A DNA stretch of 64,000 nt from CAG-390 sp045636385 (GCA_045636385.1 JAZTXK010000023.1:1-64000), one strand, 5' to 3'; positions 43,669 through 52,645 are shown, counted from the first letter of the stretch. The notes: a model not told the origin generated them from the letters alone. Translations and numbers: made by a program.

Positions 43669-45156
43669 ATGAAATCTAAACGAATCACCGCATTACTCCT
43701 ATCTCTCATTATGCTTCTCCCCTGCGCACTTTCCGCCTGCAACGGAGAAGAAGAAACAACCACCAAAGCCGACGAAACCACAAGCTCTCCCGAAGTCACC
43801 GAAGCGCCCGAAACTACTGCAGAGGAAACGACCGCAGAGGGAACCACCTCGGTAATCGAGGAAAAGGTTTTCCCGAAGTCGCTCAAGATCCTTGCAATCG
43901 GCAACAGCTTCTCGACCGACTCGATGCAGTATCTTTATGAAATAATGAAGAACGGCGGAGTTGAGGAGATCACCCTCGGCAACCTCTATTACGGTGGATG
44001 CTCTCTCGACCAGCATTATCAGTTCGGCAGAACCGATTCCGCAAGCTACACTTATTATAAGCACACGGGCAGAGGCTGGGTCAAGACCGAAAACTACAAG
44101 ATGAGTCAGTCGCTGACAGATGAAAAGTGGGATTACGTTTCCCTCCAGCAGACCTCAAAGACCTGCGGACTTGCAAATTCCTACAGCAAGCTCGACGAGA
44201 TGATCGCGATGGTCAAGGAAAAATGTCCCGATGCAAAGCTCATCTGGAATATGACCTGGGCTTATCAGCAGGACTCCACTCACTCGTCCTTCCCGAATTA
44301 CGATAAGGACCAGATGAAGATGTATAACATGATCATCGACGTCGTAAACACCGTGATCACTCCCCTGAATTTCGATATCATGATCCCCTGCATGACCTCG
44401 ATCCAGAACGCGCGCACGTCCTTTATGGGCGACACTCTGACCCGCGACGGTTATCACCTTGATTATTATATAGGAAGATATATTGCGGGACTTACCTGGT
44501 ACGCGGCTATCACGGGCGGTGACGTTGACGGTATTACATACAATCCATCGGCGGCAAAGATCACGGACGATATGCTGAAAGCGGCGAAGGAAGCGGTCAA
44601 GACGGCTATCGCAAATCCCCTCTCGGTAACTCAGTCAACCGTCACTACGGGACAGCGTCCCGCAGGCGACGCTCCGATCGACGATCCCTCCATCAAGCTC
44701 GATCCCGCCGATTTTATCGAAGCGGATACCACTCTTGCGAAGGCGCACAATATTGATCTGACCAAGTACACCCAGCTTAAATGGAATTATCTTGAGAACA
44801 CGTATTGGAACTCCACAAGCAGTGCGACCACCGTTGTTCCGAAATCCTCGGCAAATACGTATCAGCAGAACGTTTGCTGTGACCGCAAATATACGATCGC
44901 AGAGCTTCCCGTCGGCACGGTATTTATCATTGACGAAGGCTGGCAGTATCGCCTCGAAGGATTCGTCACCGAAAACGCGAAATACACGGGCAAGCGTCCC
45001 GGTATGATAACGCAGAATTTCTACGTTCTCGATGCAAGCTTTCTCTCGGACTTCAACTTCCTCGTATGGAACATCTCATCTGATCCCAAGTCCAACATCT
45101 CGCAGATTTATGAGCAGGCGGCTTGCCATCTCAGAATCTACGTTCCGAATCCTTAA
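43669..45156 (+). CDS. DUF4886 SGNH-like hydrolase lipoprotein
   Basis: A 495-residue lipoprotein (lipobox LSAC, Cys24). A Thr/Glu-rich linker (about 30-64) is followed by a DUF4886 domain with ILAIGNSFSTDS (nucleophile Ser80), a middle QQTSK block and DGYHLD near its end, matching an SGNH esterase triad. A C-terminal region (about 330-495) is beta-rich and of unknown type. Expected role is deacylation of a surface or dietary glycan. It starts 13 bases after the oxidoreductase and is the last gene of the operon. Confidence 0.82.
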   Translation: MKSKRITALLLSLIMLLPCALSACNGEEETTTKADETTSSPEVTEAPETTAEETTAEGTTSVIEEKVFPKSLKILAIGNSFSTDSMQYLYEIMKNGGVEEITLGNLYYGGCSLDQHYQFGRTDSASYTYYKHTGRGWVKTENYKMSQSLTDEKWDYVSLQQTSKTCGLANSYSKLDEMIAMVKEKCPDAKLIWNMTWAYQQDSTHSSFPNYDKDQMKMYNMIIDVVNTVITPLNFDIMIPCMTSIQNARTSFMGDTLTRDGYHLDYYIGRYIAGLTWYAAITGGDVDGITYNPSAAKITDDMLKAAKEAVKTAIANPLSVTQSTVTTGQRPAGDAPIDDPSIKLDPADFIEADTTLAKAHNIDLTKYTQLKWNYLENTYWNSTSSATTVVPKSSANTYQQNVCCDRKYTIAELPVGTVFIIDEGWQYRLEGFVTENAKYTGKRPGMITQNFYVLDASFLSDFNFLVWNISSDPKSNISQIYEQAACHLRIYVPNP

Positions 45157-45161
45157 ATAAA

Positions 45162-45188
45162 AAAAGAACCGCCCGCGGGCGGTTCTTT
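45162..45188. terminator. Bidirectional GC-rich terminator
   Basis: AAAGAACCGCCC pairs with GGGCGGTTCTTT around a GC centre, with A and T tracts on both sides. It ends the plus-strand seven-gene operon and the minus-strand pepD gene. Confidence 0.92.
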
Positions 45189-45192
45189 CGTT

Positions 45193-46653
45193 TTATTTCA
45201 TTTTTGTAAGGATCACCTTCATAAGCTCCCAAAGTCTTTCAACAGAGGGAATATCAAGGCTTTCGCGGGGGGAGTGGACCTCGGAGAGGTTGGGGCCCAT
45301 CGAAACGCAGTCGAGACCGGGGATGCGCTCGGAGAAGATTCCGCATTCAAGTCCGCCGTGTGTGCCCGCAACGATGCCCGCCTCGCCCGTAGTTTCGCGG
45401 TAAGCAGACATTATTACGTCGCGAAGCTCGCTGTCGCGCTTGTATTCCCAAGAGGGATAGTCACCGTGGAGGTCAATCTTCGCCTCGGGAAACGCCAAAG
45501 CGAGAACAGACTTGATCTTATCAACGAGATCGTGCTTCTCGGAGGCGATCGAGGAACGAACGGAATATGAGAATCTAAGTTCGCTGTCGGTCAGCTTGAG
45601 CACGCCCATATTGAGCGAGGTCTGAACAAGACCCGCAAAATCACGGCTCATACGCTGAATGTGATAAGGGAGGATGTGGAGAGCGGTAAGCGCTTTTGCA
45701 GTATCAGCCGCGATCACTCTGCTTGAGGGAAGGTCGCATACCGAAGCGGTAACCTTGACGCCCGAATCGCCCGCCGCAAGCTCATTTTTGAAGATCGCGT
45801 CGTATTCCGCGACAGCGGCAAGAAGCTTTTCGATCTCCGCTTCATCATTTTTGAATACGATAACGGCGTTTGCCTCGGGGCAGATGACGTTATCAAGCTG
45901 ACCGCCTTCAAGAGAGAAAAGACCGAATTCAAGCTTTTCGGTAAGCTTCTTAAGGAAACGGATGATAAGTCTGTTCGCGCTCTCGCGGCCCTTGTCGATA
46001 TCAACGCCCGAGTGACCGCCCATAAGTCCCGAAACCGTGATCTTGTAGGCAACGCTGTCGGCGGATACGTCCTCAAAGGTCAACGGAATGGTAGCGTTGA
46101 CACGAACGCCGCCCGCGCAGCAAACGGTGAAAACGCCCTCCTCCTCGGAGTCGAGGTTGATCATCCTCTTTGCTTTCAAATTTGAAAAATCGAGAGCCGA
46201 CGCGCCAAGAAGTCCGACCTCCTCGTCAACGGTGAATACCGCCTCGATGGGGGGATGGGGGATGTCGTCCGAATCGAGAATAGCCATAGTCATCGCAACC
46301 GCGATAATGTTGTCGCCGCCGAGCGAGGTTCCGCGCGCGCGGAGATTGTTGCCGTCGACGTATATCTCGATCGGCTCGGTCGCCATATCCTTCGTGCAGT
46401 CGGGATCCTTCGCGCAAACCATATCGAGATGTCCCTGAAGGATCAGGGGTTCGGCATTTTCATAACCCGCAGTTCCGGGCTTTTTGATGATGATATTGTC
46501 CGCCGCATCGCGGATGCATTCAAATCCGCGCTCACGGGCAAAATTCTCGCAGATATCGGCGATCTGCTTCATATTGCCCGAGCCGTGCGGTACGCTCGAC
46601 AAGAGCGAGAAATATTCAAAAACTTTAGCTGATTTAAGTTCGTTGATGTTCAT
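45193..46653 (-). CDS. pepD: Aminoacyl-histidine dipeptidase (PepD family, M20)
   Basis: A 486-residue zinc dipeptidase. Metal and catalytic motifs include GHLDMV, LGGDNI, TVDEEVGLLGA and GGHSGVDI, all as in PepD. It hydrolyses dipeptides such as Xaa-His inside the cell. The ATG at 46653 follows AGAGG by about eight bases; an upstream in-frame start at 46695 would include the promoter. It is a single gene with a strong promoter. Confidence 0.93.
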   Translation of the reverse strand: MNINELKSAKVFEYFSLLSSVPHGSGNMKQIADICENFARERGFECIRDAADNIIIKKPGTAGYENAEPLILQGHLDMVCAKDPDCTKDMATEPIEIYVDGNNLRARGTSLGGDNIIAVAMTMAILDSDDIPHPPIEAVFTVDEEVGLLGASALDFSNLKAKRMINLDSEEEGVFTVCCAGGVRVNATIPLTFEDVSADSVAYKITVSGLMGGHSGVDIDKGRESANRLIIRFLKKLTEKLEFGLFSLEGGQLDNVICPEANAVIVFKNDEAEIEKLLAAVAEYDAIFKNELAAGDSGVKVTASVCDLPSSRVIAADTAKALTALHILPYHIQRMSRDFAGLVQTSLNMGVLKLTDSELRFSYSVRSSIASEKHDLVDKIKSVLALAFPEAKIDLHGDYPSWEYKRDSELRDVIMSAYRETTGEAGIVAGTHGGLECGIFSERIPGLDCVSMGPNLSEVHSPRESLDIPSVERLWELMKVILTKMK

Positions 46654-46683
46654 TTTGTTACCTCTTTTGGCAAATATATAATT

Positions 46684-46712
46684 ATTATACCACATTTTTT
46701 ACCGCGATTCAA
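46684..46712 (-). promoter_or_regulatory. Sigma-A promoter of pepD
   Basis: TTGAAT (46707-46712), 17-base spacer and TATAAT (46684-46689) on the minus strand. Confidence 0.75.
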
Positions 46713-46763
46713 GCATATATTCCCACTTCTCGGAAATAATAACTAAAAAACGGGAGTAAAAAG

Positions 46764-47441
46764 ATGAGCGAAGAAAATAAAAACGAAGTAAAAAACGGAG
46801 AAAATACACTTGATAACGTACCCGACGGTATGGTGCTTGCCGAGAACTCGCGCGAGTCGATATACTGCATGTGCATCGTCGGGCAGATCGAGGGACATTA
46901 TCTCGCGGGCGAGAATCAAAAAAGCACGAAATACGAGCACATTCTACCGCGGCTCGTGTCGCTTGAGGAGGACGAGCACACCGACGGCGTGCTCTTGCTT
47001 CTCAACACCATGGGCGGCGACGTTGAAGCGGGGCTTGCGATCGCGGAGCTGATCTCAAGCATGTCGAAGCCGACGGTTTCGATCGTCCTCGGCGGCGGAC
47101 ATTCGATCGGCGTTCCTCTTGCCGTGGCGGCGAAGAAATCCTTCATCGTGCCGAGCGCGACTATGACGATCCACCCCGTCCGCATCAGCGGTACCGTCAT
47201 CGGCGCGCCGCAGACCTTCACCTATTTCCGCGATATGCAAGAGAGAATAATCGGTTTCATAAGCCGCAATTCTAATGCCAAACCGGAAACCTTGCGCGAG
47301 CTGATGATGCGCCCCGACCAGATCGCAACCGATATCGGCAGCGTTCTCGCGGGCGAAGAGGCAGTCAAATACGGCATAATCGACGCTATCGGAGGACTGA
47401 CCGATGCTCTCGAAGCACTTCGGGGAATGATTAAGAAATAA
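46764..47441 (+). CDS. tepA: ClpP-like serine protease TepA
   Basis: A 225-residue protein of the ClpP/TepA family. The catalytic Ser114 lies in GGHSIGV and His137 in TIHPV, with the oxyanion segment NTMGGDVEAG (81-90). There is no signal peptide. In Bacillus TepA has been linked to protein export and spore membrane proteins, but its substrates here are not known. It has its own terminator 4 bases after the stop. Confidence 0.9.
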   Translation: MSEENKNEVKNGENTLDNVPDGMVLAENSRESIYCMCIVGQIEGHYLAGENQKSTKYEHILPRLVSLEEDEHTDGVLLLLNTMGGDVEAGLAIAELISSMSKPTVSIVLGGGHSIGVPLAVAAKKSFIVPSATMTIHPVRISGTVIGAPQTFTYFRDMQERIIGFISRNSNAKPETLRELMMRPDQIATDIGSVLAGEEAVKYGIIDAIGGLTDALEALRGMIKK

Positions 47442-47445
47442 ATCC

Positions 47446-47478
47446 AAGCCGTCCTGTGAAGTTACGGGGCGGCTTTTT
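47446..47478 (+). terminator. Terminator of tepA
   Basis: AAGCCGTCC (47446-47454) pairs with GGGCGGCTT (47467-47475) through nine pairs including one G-U, followed by a T tract. Confidence 0.8.
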
Positions 47479-47541
47479 GGTTATTATATCCAAAAGCACC
47501 CCTTATAATTTGGTAAAAAAGTAGAAATGCGATCTATACTA

Positions 47542-47570
47542 TTGACATTCGTATATTTATGTGATATAAT
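47542..47570 (+). promoter_or_regulatory. Consensus sigma-A promoter of small membrane protein pair
   Basis: TTGACA (47542-47547), 17-base spacer, TATAAT (47565-47570), 34 bases before the ATG at 47604. Confidence 0.88.
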
Positions 47571-47603
47571 ACATTCAAATGAACGCATAAAGGAGTCTCA
47601 AAT

Positions 47604-48134
47604 ATGTCTGCTAAATCAAAGAACTACTATGTATCACTTTTACTCGACCTGCTCAAAACCTTGCTTATATCGTTTGTGATATACTTTGCCTCGGCAACCT
47701 TGCTTGCCGCCATTCTCGAGGAGGAAAAAAACGCGGTTGTTATACAGTCGGTCGTATCGGCTGCATTCTACGTAATTTATTATTTCTCATTTTACCTTAT
47801 GCACGCCCGCAAGGACGCGGAGGAATACTCGCTCAATATGACGGACGAAGAATACTCCTTCAAGTCTGATATCGCGGACATAATTAAGAATGAGGGCAAA
47901 AGGCTTGCCGTTGTGTACGGTGTCTTTGCGGCTGTCTTCGAGTTATGCGGGTATATTCCCGTTGCCAATCCGCTCCGAGTTTTCCTTATGCCTATGTTCC
48001 CGATAGCATACTTAATAAACATCCCCGTGCTTTCCTCCGTCCTCGGATGGGCGGCGGTCAGCGCGATCTCGATATTCGCCATCACAAATGGACATCGTTC
48101 GGTTCACATAAATAAGAAAAAAGGTAGACTATAA
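47604..48134 (+). CDS. Multi-pass membrane protein, unknown function
   Basis: A 176-residue protein with about four hydrophobic helices (about 10-36, 45-66, 102-120 and 130-162) and a charged central loop. It is not recognised. It is followed four bases later by another small membrane protein, so they are one transcript and may form a complex. Confidence 0.7.
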   Translation: MSAKSKNYYVSLLLDLLKTLLISFVIYFASATLLAAILEEEKNAVVIQSVVSAAFYVIYYFSFYLMHARKDAEEYSLNMTDEEYSFKSDIADIIKNEGKRLAVVYGVFAAVFELCGYIPVANPLRVFLMPMFPIAYLINIPVLSSVLGWAAVSAISIFAITNGHRSVHINKKKGRL

Positions 48135-48138
48135 TTCA

Positions 48139-48732
48139 ATGAAATACTTTATTTACTGTCTTCTTGCCTTTATCGGATTTCTCGTCTTTGTCCCCGAAAC
48201 GGGAACTACCGAGATCCGCAATCCGGAGCTTTTAATTGCTATCATATCTGTTGCCGTATTAGTGTTGCTGATCAGATTCTTCAAGCTCGCGCGGCTTGCT
48301 TGCAAACTTAAAAAGTCGCTTAAAGAGAACAAATATCAAGTCAAGCGCACGCGCTTCGGCTTTGGCAAGGTTTACGTAACTGCCGAAAGTCACAAGGAAA
48401 CACTTGATATCTGTCTTTTGAGAAGAAAAAAGGACTATCTCAAGCATCATTTTGCGAGCACGGAGCACATCGAGCTTTACAAAACCACTGTCAGCGCGGT
48501 CAGAAACGGGCGCGATATCGCCAAGATCTCGAAATACTCCGAGGTCAAGCACGCGGGTGACGTATGGATTTCAAGGTGCAGGTCGGTCGAAACCCCGCGC
48601 GTGATCGTTTTCGACACCTTCCCCACGGTCGTATCGGACTTTTCAAACCGCTCCCTCCAGATCGGTGATAAGATCGGCGACAGCGATATCGCAGTGTTTG
48701 ATCTGAAAGCGTTTGTTGAGTACATAAAATAA
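48139..48732 (+). CDS. Small membrane protein with cytoplasmic domain, unknown function
   Basis: A 197-residue protein with two N-terminal hydrophobic helices (about 2-20 and 31-46) and a C-terminal soluble domain of about 145 residues. The latter has alternating beta strands (RTRFGFGKVYVTAE, PRVIVFDTFPTVV) but no known motif. It is encoded with the preceding membrane protein and followed by a moderate terminator. Confidence 0.68.
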   Translation: MKYFIYCLLAFIGFLVFVPETGTTEIRNPELLIAIISVAVLVLLIRFFKLARLACKLKKSLKENKYQVKRTRFGFGKVYVTAESHKETLDICLLRRKKDYLKHHFASTEHIELYKTTVSAVRNGRDIAKISKYSEVKHAGDVWISRCRSVETPRVIVFDTFPTVVSDFSNRSLQIGDKIGDSDIAVFDLKAFVEYIK

Positions 48733-48766
48733 GGAGCCGACTGCAGCGTAGCTACAATAAAACAGA

Positions 48767-48801
48767 AAACGCATCCTCTGCACGTATGATGCGCTTTTGT
48801 T
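48767..48801 (+). terminator. Probable terminator
   Basis: CGCATC (48770-48775) pairs with GATGCG (48788-48793), flanked by AAAA and a T-rich run (CTTTTGTTTTT). The stem is short, so strength is moderate. Confidence 0.6.
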
Positions 48802-48839
48802 TTTCAACCGGCAGTTGAAAAATCTCGTTTAAGCGGTTA

Positions 48840-48868
48840 TTGTCAATAAAAGACTATCGTGATATAAT
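48840..48868 (+). promoter_or_regulatory. Promoter of the HTH-TPR gene
   Basis: TTGTCA (48840-48845), 17-base spacer, TATAAT (48863-48868). Confidence 0.78.
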
Positions 48869-48912
48869 ATAATCACAAGGCAGGCGCCGCTTTGAAATTC
48901 GGAGGTAAATCT

Positions 48913-49704
48913 ATGAACATTGGAAACAAGATTAAAGAATTAAGAAAGCAACGAGGTGTTACGCAAGAACAGCTTGCGGATAGCATAGGAATTTCCTTTC
49001 AGGCGGTTAGTAAGTGGGAAAATAATATAGCTTTGCCCGATCTCACTCTTGCTCCCGCCTTGGCAAGTTATTTTGGCGTATCTATGGATGAGCTCTTTGA
49101 TTTTAATATTAAAAAGATTGAAGATAAAGCATTTGCGATCGCAAAAGAAAGTTGGAAATATCGTAATTCCGATTGGGAAAAGGCCCGCAATATTATAGAC
49201 GAAGGTTTAAAGGAGTTTCCTGATAATGTTATACTGTTGATCAATAGACTTTACGTTATGAGTCACGAAGAAAATCCCAATGCAGTTATTGAAACAGCAT
49301 TAAAAGTTATTGATCTTTCAAAGGATGAAGCCGTAAAGTATGATGCGTGTCAGTTTTTGGCATACGCATACAAAGCAAAAGGGGATCTTGAAAGCGCGCG
49401 AAAAGCAATTGATTTAATTCCGGATATTCGCTTTTCAAACCAAAGATTGAAGGCATGTATATTAGAGGGAGAAGAAAAGTGGGATGCGTCATGCCAAGAA
49501 TTCAATGAATCTTTATATGCATTTATGTTTATCACTTACAGAATGGCAGAATGTTGTGCTGAAAGAGAAGAATATTCGGACGCATTGGAGTATTATGAAA
49601 ATGCTTTGCGCGTACTTGATATCTATAAGGTAAAGGAAGGTTGGTACGGCTTCCGCGAAGGATTTAATGAAAAAATCGCAGAAATAAAAGGAACAATGAA
49701 ATAA
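48913..49704 (+). CDS. XRE-family HTH regulator with TPR-like C-terminus
   Basis: A 263-residue protein. The N-terminal HTH (3-60, IKELRKQRGVTQEQLADSIGISFQAVSKWENN) is of the XRE/Cro type. The rest (about 75-255) consists of TPR-like helical repeats (KARNIIDEGLKEFPDNV, SARKAIDLIPDIRF, YSDALEYYENALRVLDIY). The ATG at 48913 follows GGAGG; an upstream TTG at 48892 overlaps the site. Base composition is visibly richer in A and T than adjacent genes, which may indicate acquisition by transfer. TPR repeats may bind a small peptide, as in RRNPP regulators, but this is only structural analogy. Confidence 0.82.
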   Translation: MNIGNKIKELRKQRGVTQEQLADSIGISFQAVSKWENNIALPDLTLAPALASYFGVSMDELFDFNIKKIEDKAFAIAKESWKYRNSDWEKARNIIDEGLKEFPDNVILLINRLYVMSHEENPNAVIETALKVIDLSKDEAVKYDACQFLAYAYKAKGDLESARKAIDLIPDIRFSNQRLKACILEGEEKWDASCQEFNESLYAFMFITYRMAECCAEREEYSDALEYYENALRVLDIYKVKEGWYGFREGFNEKIAEIKGTMK

Positions 49705-49710
49705 AGTAAG

Positions 49711-49746
49711 AAACGGAGTACGAACAAAAATGTTTGTACTCCGTTT
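49711..49746. terminator. Bidirectional terminator
   Basis: AAACGGAGTACGAACA (49711-49726) pairs with TGTTTGTACTCCGTTT (49731-49746), with one G-U. It separates the HTH-TPR gene from the convergent DUF1287 gene. Confidence 0.85.
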
Positions 49747-49763
49747 ATCTTTCGGTTCTTTTT

Positions 49764-50420
49764 TTACGGTGTAAATCTGAAATGCCCGATTATCTCGCCG
49801 CCGTAGGTGGTGGTAAGCTGATTGGCTTCGACTCCGTTTTCGATCGGGTTGCCGAGGTGGATGATGTAGGGCAGACCGCGGGCGTTGCGCTTATCCGAAC
49901 AAATCGCGATATGACCGTCGTAAAGCACTATATCGCCGGGCATCCAATCCTCGGGATTTTCCGTCGAGGTAGTAAGCTCTGTTGCGTGCTCACGGAAGAA
50001 AACGAGCAAATTGCGGCATCTGCGGAAGTCGATATTCGAATCCGAATATTCGCCCTCTTTGAAATACGCGCTGTGACGGGCGTCAATGTCGGCGTCGACC
50101 ATATCCTTGAGCGTATAGCCCGCCGAGCGGAATGCCTGCCAGATGACGTCGGTGCAAACGCCGTAGCCGTCGGTCGGGTAACCGCCCGCGTAATACGCGC
50201 TCTTGTACTGCGGATTCGTGGCAATATACGCCCGCGCGCCCTCGACCATATCGGTATAATCGTCGATCCCGTCGCCGTCGGCATCGTTCGGGCTCTTTAT
50301 ATCCTCAAAACCGAAATCCTCGGCGGTATATATATGAAAATGACGGTAGAGCATAAACGCCGAGGTCAAAATGACCGCCGCGCAAATGCATAAAACTACC
50401 GTCAATTTTCTCGTTGCCAT
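49764..50420 (-). CDS. DUF1287 membrane-anchored protein (NlpC/P60-like fold)
   Basis: A 218-residue protein with an N-terminal hydrophobic anchor (about 6-24). The outer domain matches DUF1287: GVCTDVIWQAFRSAGY carries a Cys in the position of a cysteine peptidase, and WMPGDIVLYDGHIAICSDKR supplies a His. The ATG at 50420 is preferred because AAAGGAAG is eight bases upstream, whereas an earlier ATG at 50426 is too close. It may act on the cell wall. It has its own promoter. Confidence 0.8.
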   Translation of the reverse strand: MATRKLTVVLCICAAVILTSAFMLYRHFHIYTAEDFGFEDIKSPNDADGDGIDDYTDMVEGARAYIATNPQYKSAYYAGGYPTDGYGVCTDVIWQAFRSAGYTLKDMVDADIDARHSAYFKEGEYSDSNIDFRRCRNLLVFFREHATELTTSTENPEDWMPGDIVLYDGHIAICSDKRNARGLPYIIHLGNPIENGVEANQLTTTYGGEIIGHFRFTP

Positions 50421-50444
50421 CGTCATCACTTCCTTTCGAATACT

Positions 50445-50473
50445 ATTATATACCAAAAGAAAGTGTATGTCAA
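50445..50473 (-). promoter_or_regulatory. Promoter of the DUF1287 gene
   Basis: On the minus strand TTGACA (50468-50473), 17-base spacer and TATAAT (50445-50450), both perfect hexamers. Confidence 0.88.
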
Positions 50474-50504
50474 TCGGGTTAAGATAATCTTTATAAAATC
50501 TTAA

Positions 50505-51782
50505 TCAGCACATTTTCTTGAGCATTATATCCATAATCGTGCGGTCGGTTGCCTTCATACCGTCGTGGCCGAGGATTCCGACGTTTCGGATGGTGTTCTC
50601 AACGCCCTTGGTGATGATGCCCTCGCCGCTGTAAAACTGCTTTCCGTTCTTGAACATCTCCCAACCGAGAATGCCCGCCTCGACCGCAAGCGCGATCTTG
50701 CCCGCGCAGGATGCCTTTGCGCCGTCGCAGACGATACCGCTCGAGATTCCGAGGGCGTTGACGAGAGTGTGTGCGACCTCGCGCATTCTGCCGCCTTCAA
50801 GGAAACAGACACCTGCGCCCGCACCCGCGCCCGCGCAGACCGCGCCGCAGAATGCGGAAAGTCTGCCTATGTAGGTTTTAAGATGAATAGTGCAAAGATC
50901 GGATACCACAAGCGCGCGGAGCAGCTCCTCGCGGCTTCTGCCCTGCTCTTCGGCGTATGTAATGACGGGCAAGGATGCCGTCATACCCTGATTTCCACTT
51001 CCCGAAAGAATGACTACGGGCATTGCGCAGCCGTTCATTCTCGCGTCGCTTCCCGCGGCGGCACGCGCCTTCGCGCGGTTCATAATATTATCTCCCGCAA
51101 CGGACATCAGAGTTTGTCCGATGCAAGCGCCCCAAGGATTGCGAAGTCCTTCTGCCGAGATCGCGGTGTTGCACTCGATCTGGCGCGTAAGAAGCTCCTC
51201 AACGTCGGAAAGCTCGACCTCCTCGGCAAATTTTATGATATTCTCGACCGTCAAGCATTCGTGCGACGACATTCCATCCTCGCTCTCGCAGGTGACGGGC
51301 GTGTCGCTGATGACCTCTCCGTTTTTCTCGCGGTGAACGATATTCGTGTGCGCATTTGCCATACGGATGAGGGCACTCTCGCCATCCGCCTCGACCTTTA
51401 CGGTGCAATCGAAGGCAAGCTCGCTCTCACAAAGCTCGACGGTTATGATATTTTTCGCAAGATAGGCGCGGATGTTTTCGCGATCGGAATCATCGACGGA
51501 AGCGATGCATTCGAGCTTTCTCTTCTCGTTGCCCGCAACGATACCCGCCGCGACAGCCGCCTCGATACCGCGCATTCCGTCGGTATTCGGAACGGTTACG
51601 CCCATGGCATTCTTAATGAGATTGCCGCTGACATCAACGAAAACGCGCTCGGGCAGCTTACCGAGAAGCGCACGCGCGGATGCGGCTGCATATGCGATCG
51701 CGATCGGCTCGGTGCATCCCATAGCGGGAAGAAGCTCCTCGCGGAGAATATTAAGATAAGCGGAATAGAGTGTGGAGTCCAT
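50505..51782 (-). CDS. cyuA: L-cysteine desulfidase-like protein (CyuA/UPF0597)
   Basis: A 425-residue enzyme of the serine/cysteine lyase family. The MGCTEP motif (Cys23) and the C-terminal block GGRMREVAHTLVNALGISSG match CyuA/UPF0597, which contain a 4Fe-4S cluster and release H2S, ammonia and pyruvate from cysteine. The gene is read after the rubredoxin/flavin reductase gene, 19 bases apart. Whether it prefers cysteine or serine is not decided by sequence. Confidence 0.85.
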   Translation of the reverse strand: MDSTLYSAYLNILREELLPAMGCTEPIAIAYAAASARALLGKLPERVFVDVSGNLIKNAMGVTVPNTDGMRGIEAAVAAGIVAGNEKRKLECIASVDDSDRENIRAYLAKNIITVELCESELAFDCTVKVEADGESALIRMANAHTNIVHREKNGEVISDTPVTCESEDGMSSHECLTVENIIKFAEEVELSDVEELLTRQIECNTAISAEGLRNPWGACIGQTLMSVAGDNIMNRAKARAAAGSDARMNGCAMPVVILSGSGNQGMTASLPVITYAEEQGRSREELLRALVVSDLCTIHLKTYIGRLSAFCGAVCAGAGAGAGVCFLEGGRMREVAHTLVNALGISSGIVCDGAKASCAGKIALAVEAGILGWEMFKNGKQFYSGEGIITKGVENTIRNVGILGHDGMKATDRTIMDIMLKKMC

Positions 51783-51801
51783 TAATTTTCTTCTTTTCTG
51801 T

Positions 51802-52536
51802 TTATTTTATGGGTTCAAAATCAGCCGCGCCGTGCTTGCAGATGGGGCAGACTATGTCATCGGGAAGACTCTCGCCTTCATATTCCCAGCCGCAGATCTT
51901 GCAGACGAAGCCTTGCTTCTTCGCGGGCTTTTTCTTCGGCTTGACGTTTGCGTGGTAGTAAGCATAGGACATTGTTGGCTCACCCGAGAGCTTGCCCGAT
52001 TCGGTCAGAAGACAGATAAAGATACCGTGTGTTCCGACCTCCTGATAGCTTTCAACCCAGAGGGACATATAGGAATTGACGTTCTCCGTGGGAACTGCCA
52101 GCTCGTTTTCCGAGCGCAGGAACGCGCAGCCGTCGAATTTATCGGTATCGCGTCCGCTCTTGAAGCCGAAGCGCTCAAAGACGGAGAATGGCGCGCTCTC
52201 CGATATCGGACAGACGTTGAGAAGTCTTGTTTCCTTAACGATATCGTGGGTGTAGTTTGCCTTATTGATAGAAACAAGCACGCGCATCGGATCGCTTGTA
52301 AGCTGAACGACGGTGTTGCAGATCATACCGTTATCCTTCTTTCCGTCATTCGAGGTGATGACGTAAAGTCCGTAGCCGATATTGTAAACCGCGCTCTTGT
52401 CACCGACGGGAAGCGCCTTGAGCCCCTCTTCAAGCTTTTCGATAACGTCGCCCGAGGCATAGCAAAGTGGGCAAACCACCTCTCCGCCCTCAGGGATCTC
52501 AAAAATTTCGCCGCAGATGTGACATTTATATTTCAT
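51802..52536 (-). CDS. Flavin reductase flanked by two rubredoxin-type modules
   Basis: A 244-residue electron carrier. The centre (about 45-200) is a flavin reductase-like domain binding FMN. The C-terminus has a true rubredoxin (Cys212, Cys215, Cys230, Cys233 in CKICGWEYEG and CPICKHGAADFEPI). The N-terminus holds a shorter CHIC...CPLC module (Cys5, Cys8, Cys22, Cys25). Single C-terminal fusions are known as high-molecular-weight rubredoxins, which pass electrons to oxygen-reducing flavodiiron proteins. The extra N-terminal module is less usual. It is the promoter-proximal gene of the cyuA operon. Confidence 0.88.
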   Translation of the reverse strand: MKYKCHICGEIFEIPEGGEVVCPLCYASGDVIEKLEEGLKALPVGDKSAVYNIGYGLYVITSNDGKKDNGMICNTVVQLTSDPMRVLVSINKANYTHDIVKETRLLNVCPISESAPFSVFERFGFKSGRDTDKFDGCAFLRSENELAVPTENVNSYMSLWVESYQEVGTHGIFICLLTESGKLSGEPTMSYAYYHANVKPKKKPAKKQGFVCKICGWEYEGESLPDDIVCPICKHGAADFEPIK

Positions 52537-52565
52537 CGTTTTTGCCTCCGTGATATATTTAATTC

Positions 52566-52594
52566 AGTATATCATAAAAGAAAGAAAATTTCAA
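52566..52594 (-). promoter_or_regulatory. Promoter of the rubredoxin-cyuA operon
   Basis: TTGAAA (52589-52594), 17-base spacer and TATACT (52566-52571) on the minus strand. Confidence 0.7.
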
Positions 52595-52645
52595 CATTTT
52601 TTATGATATTTTTCTCAAAAAAGCAAAGATTTATTCCTTTCGCAC

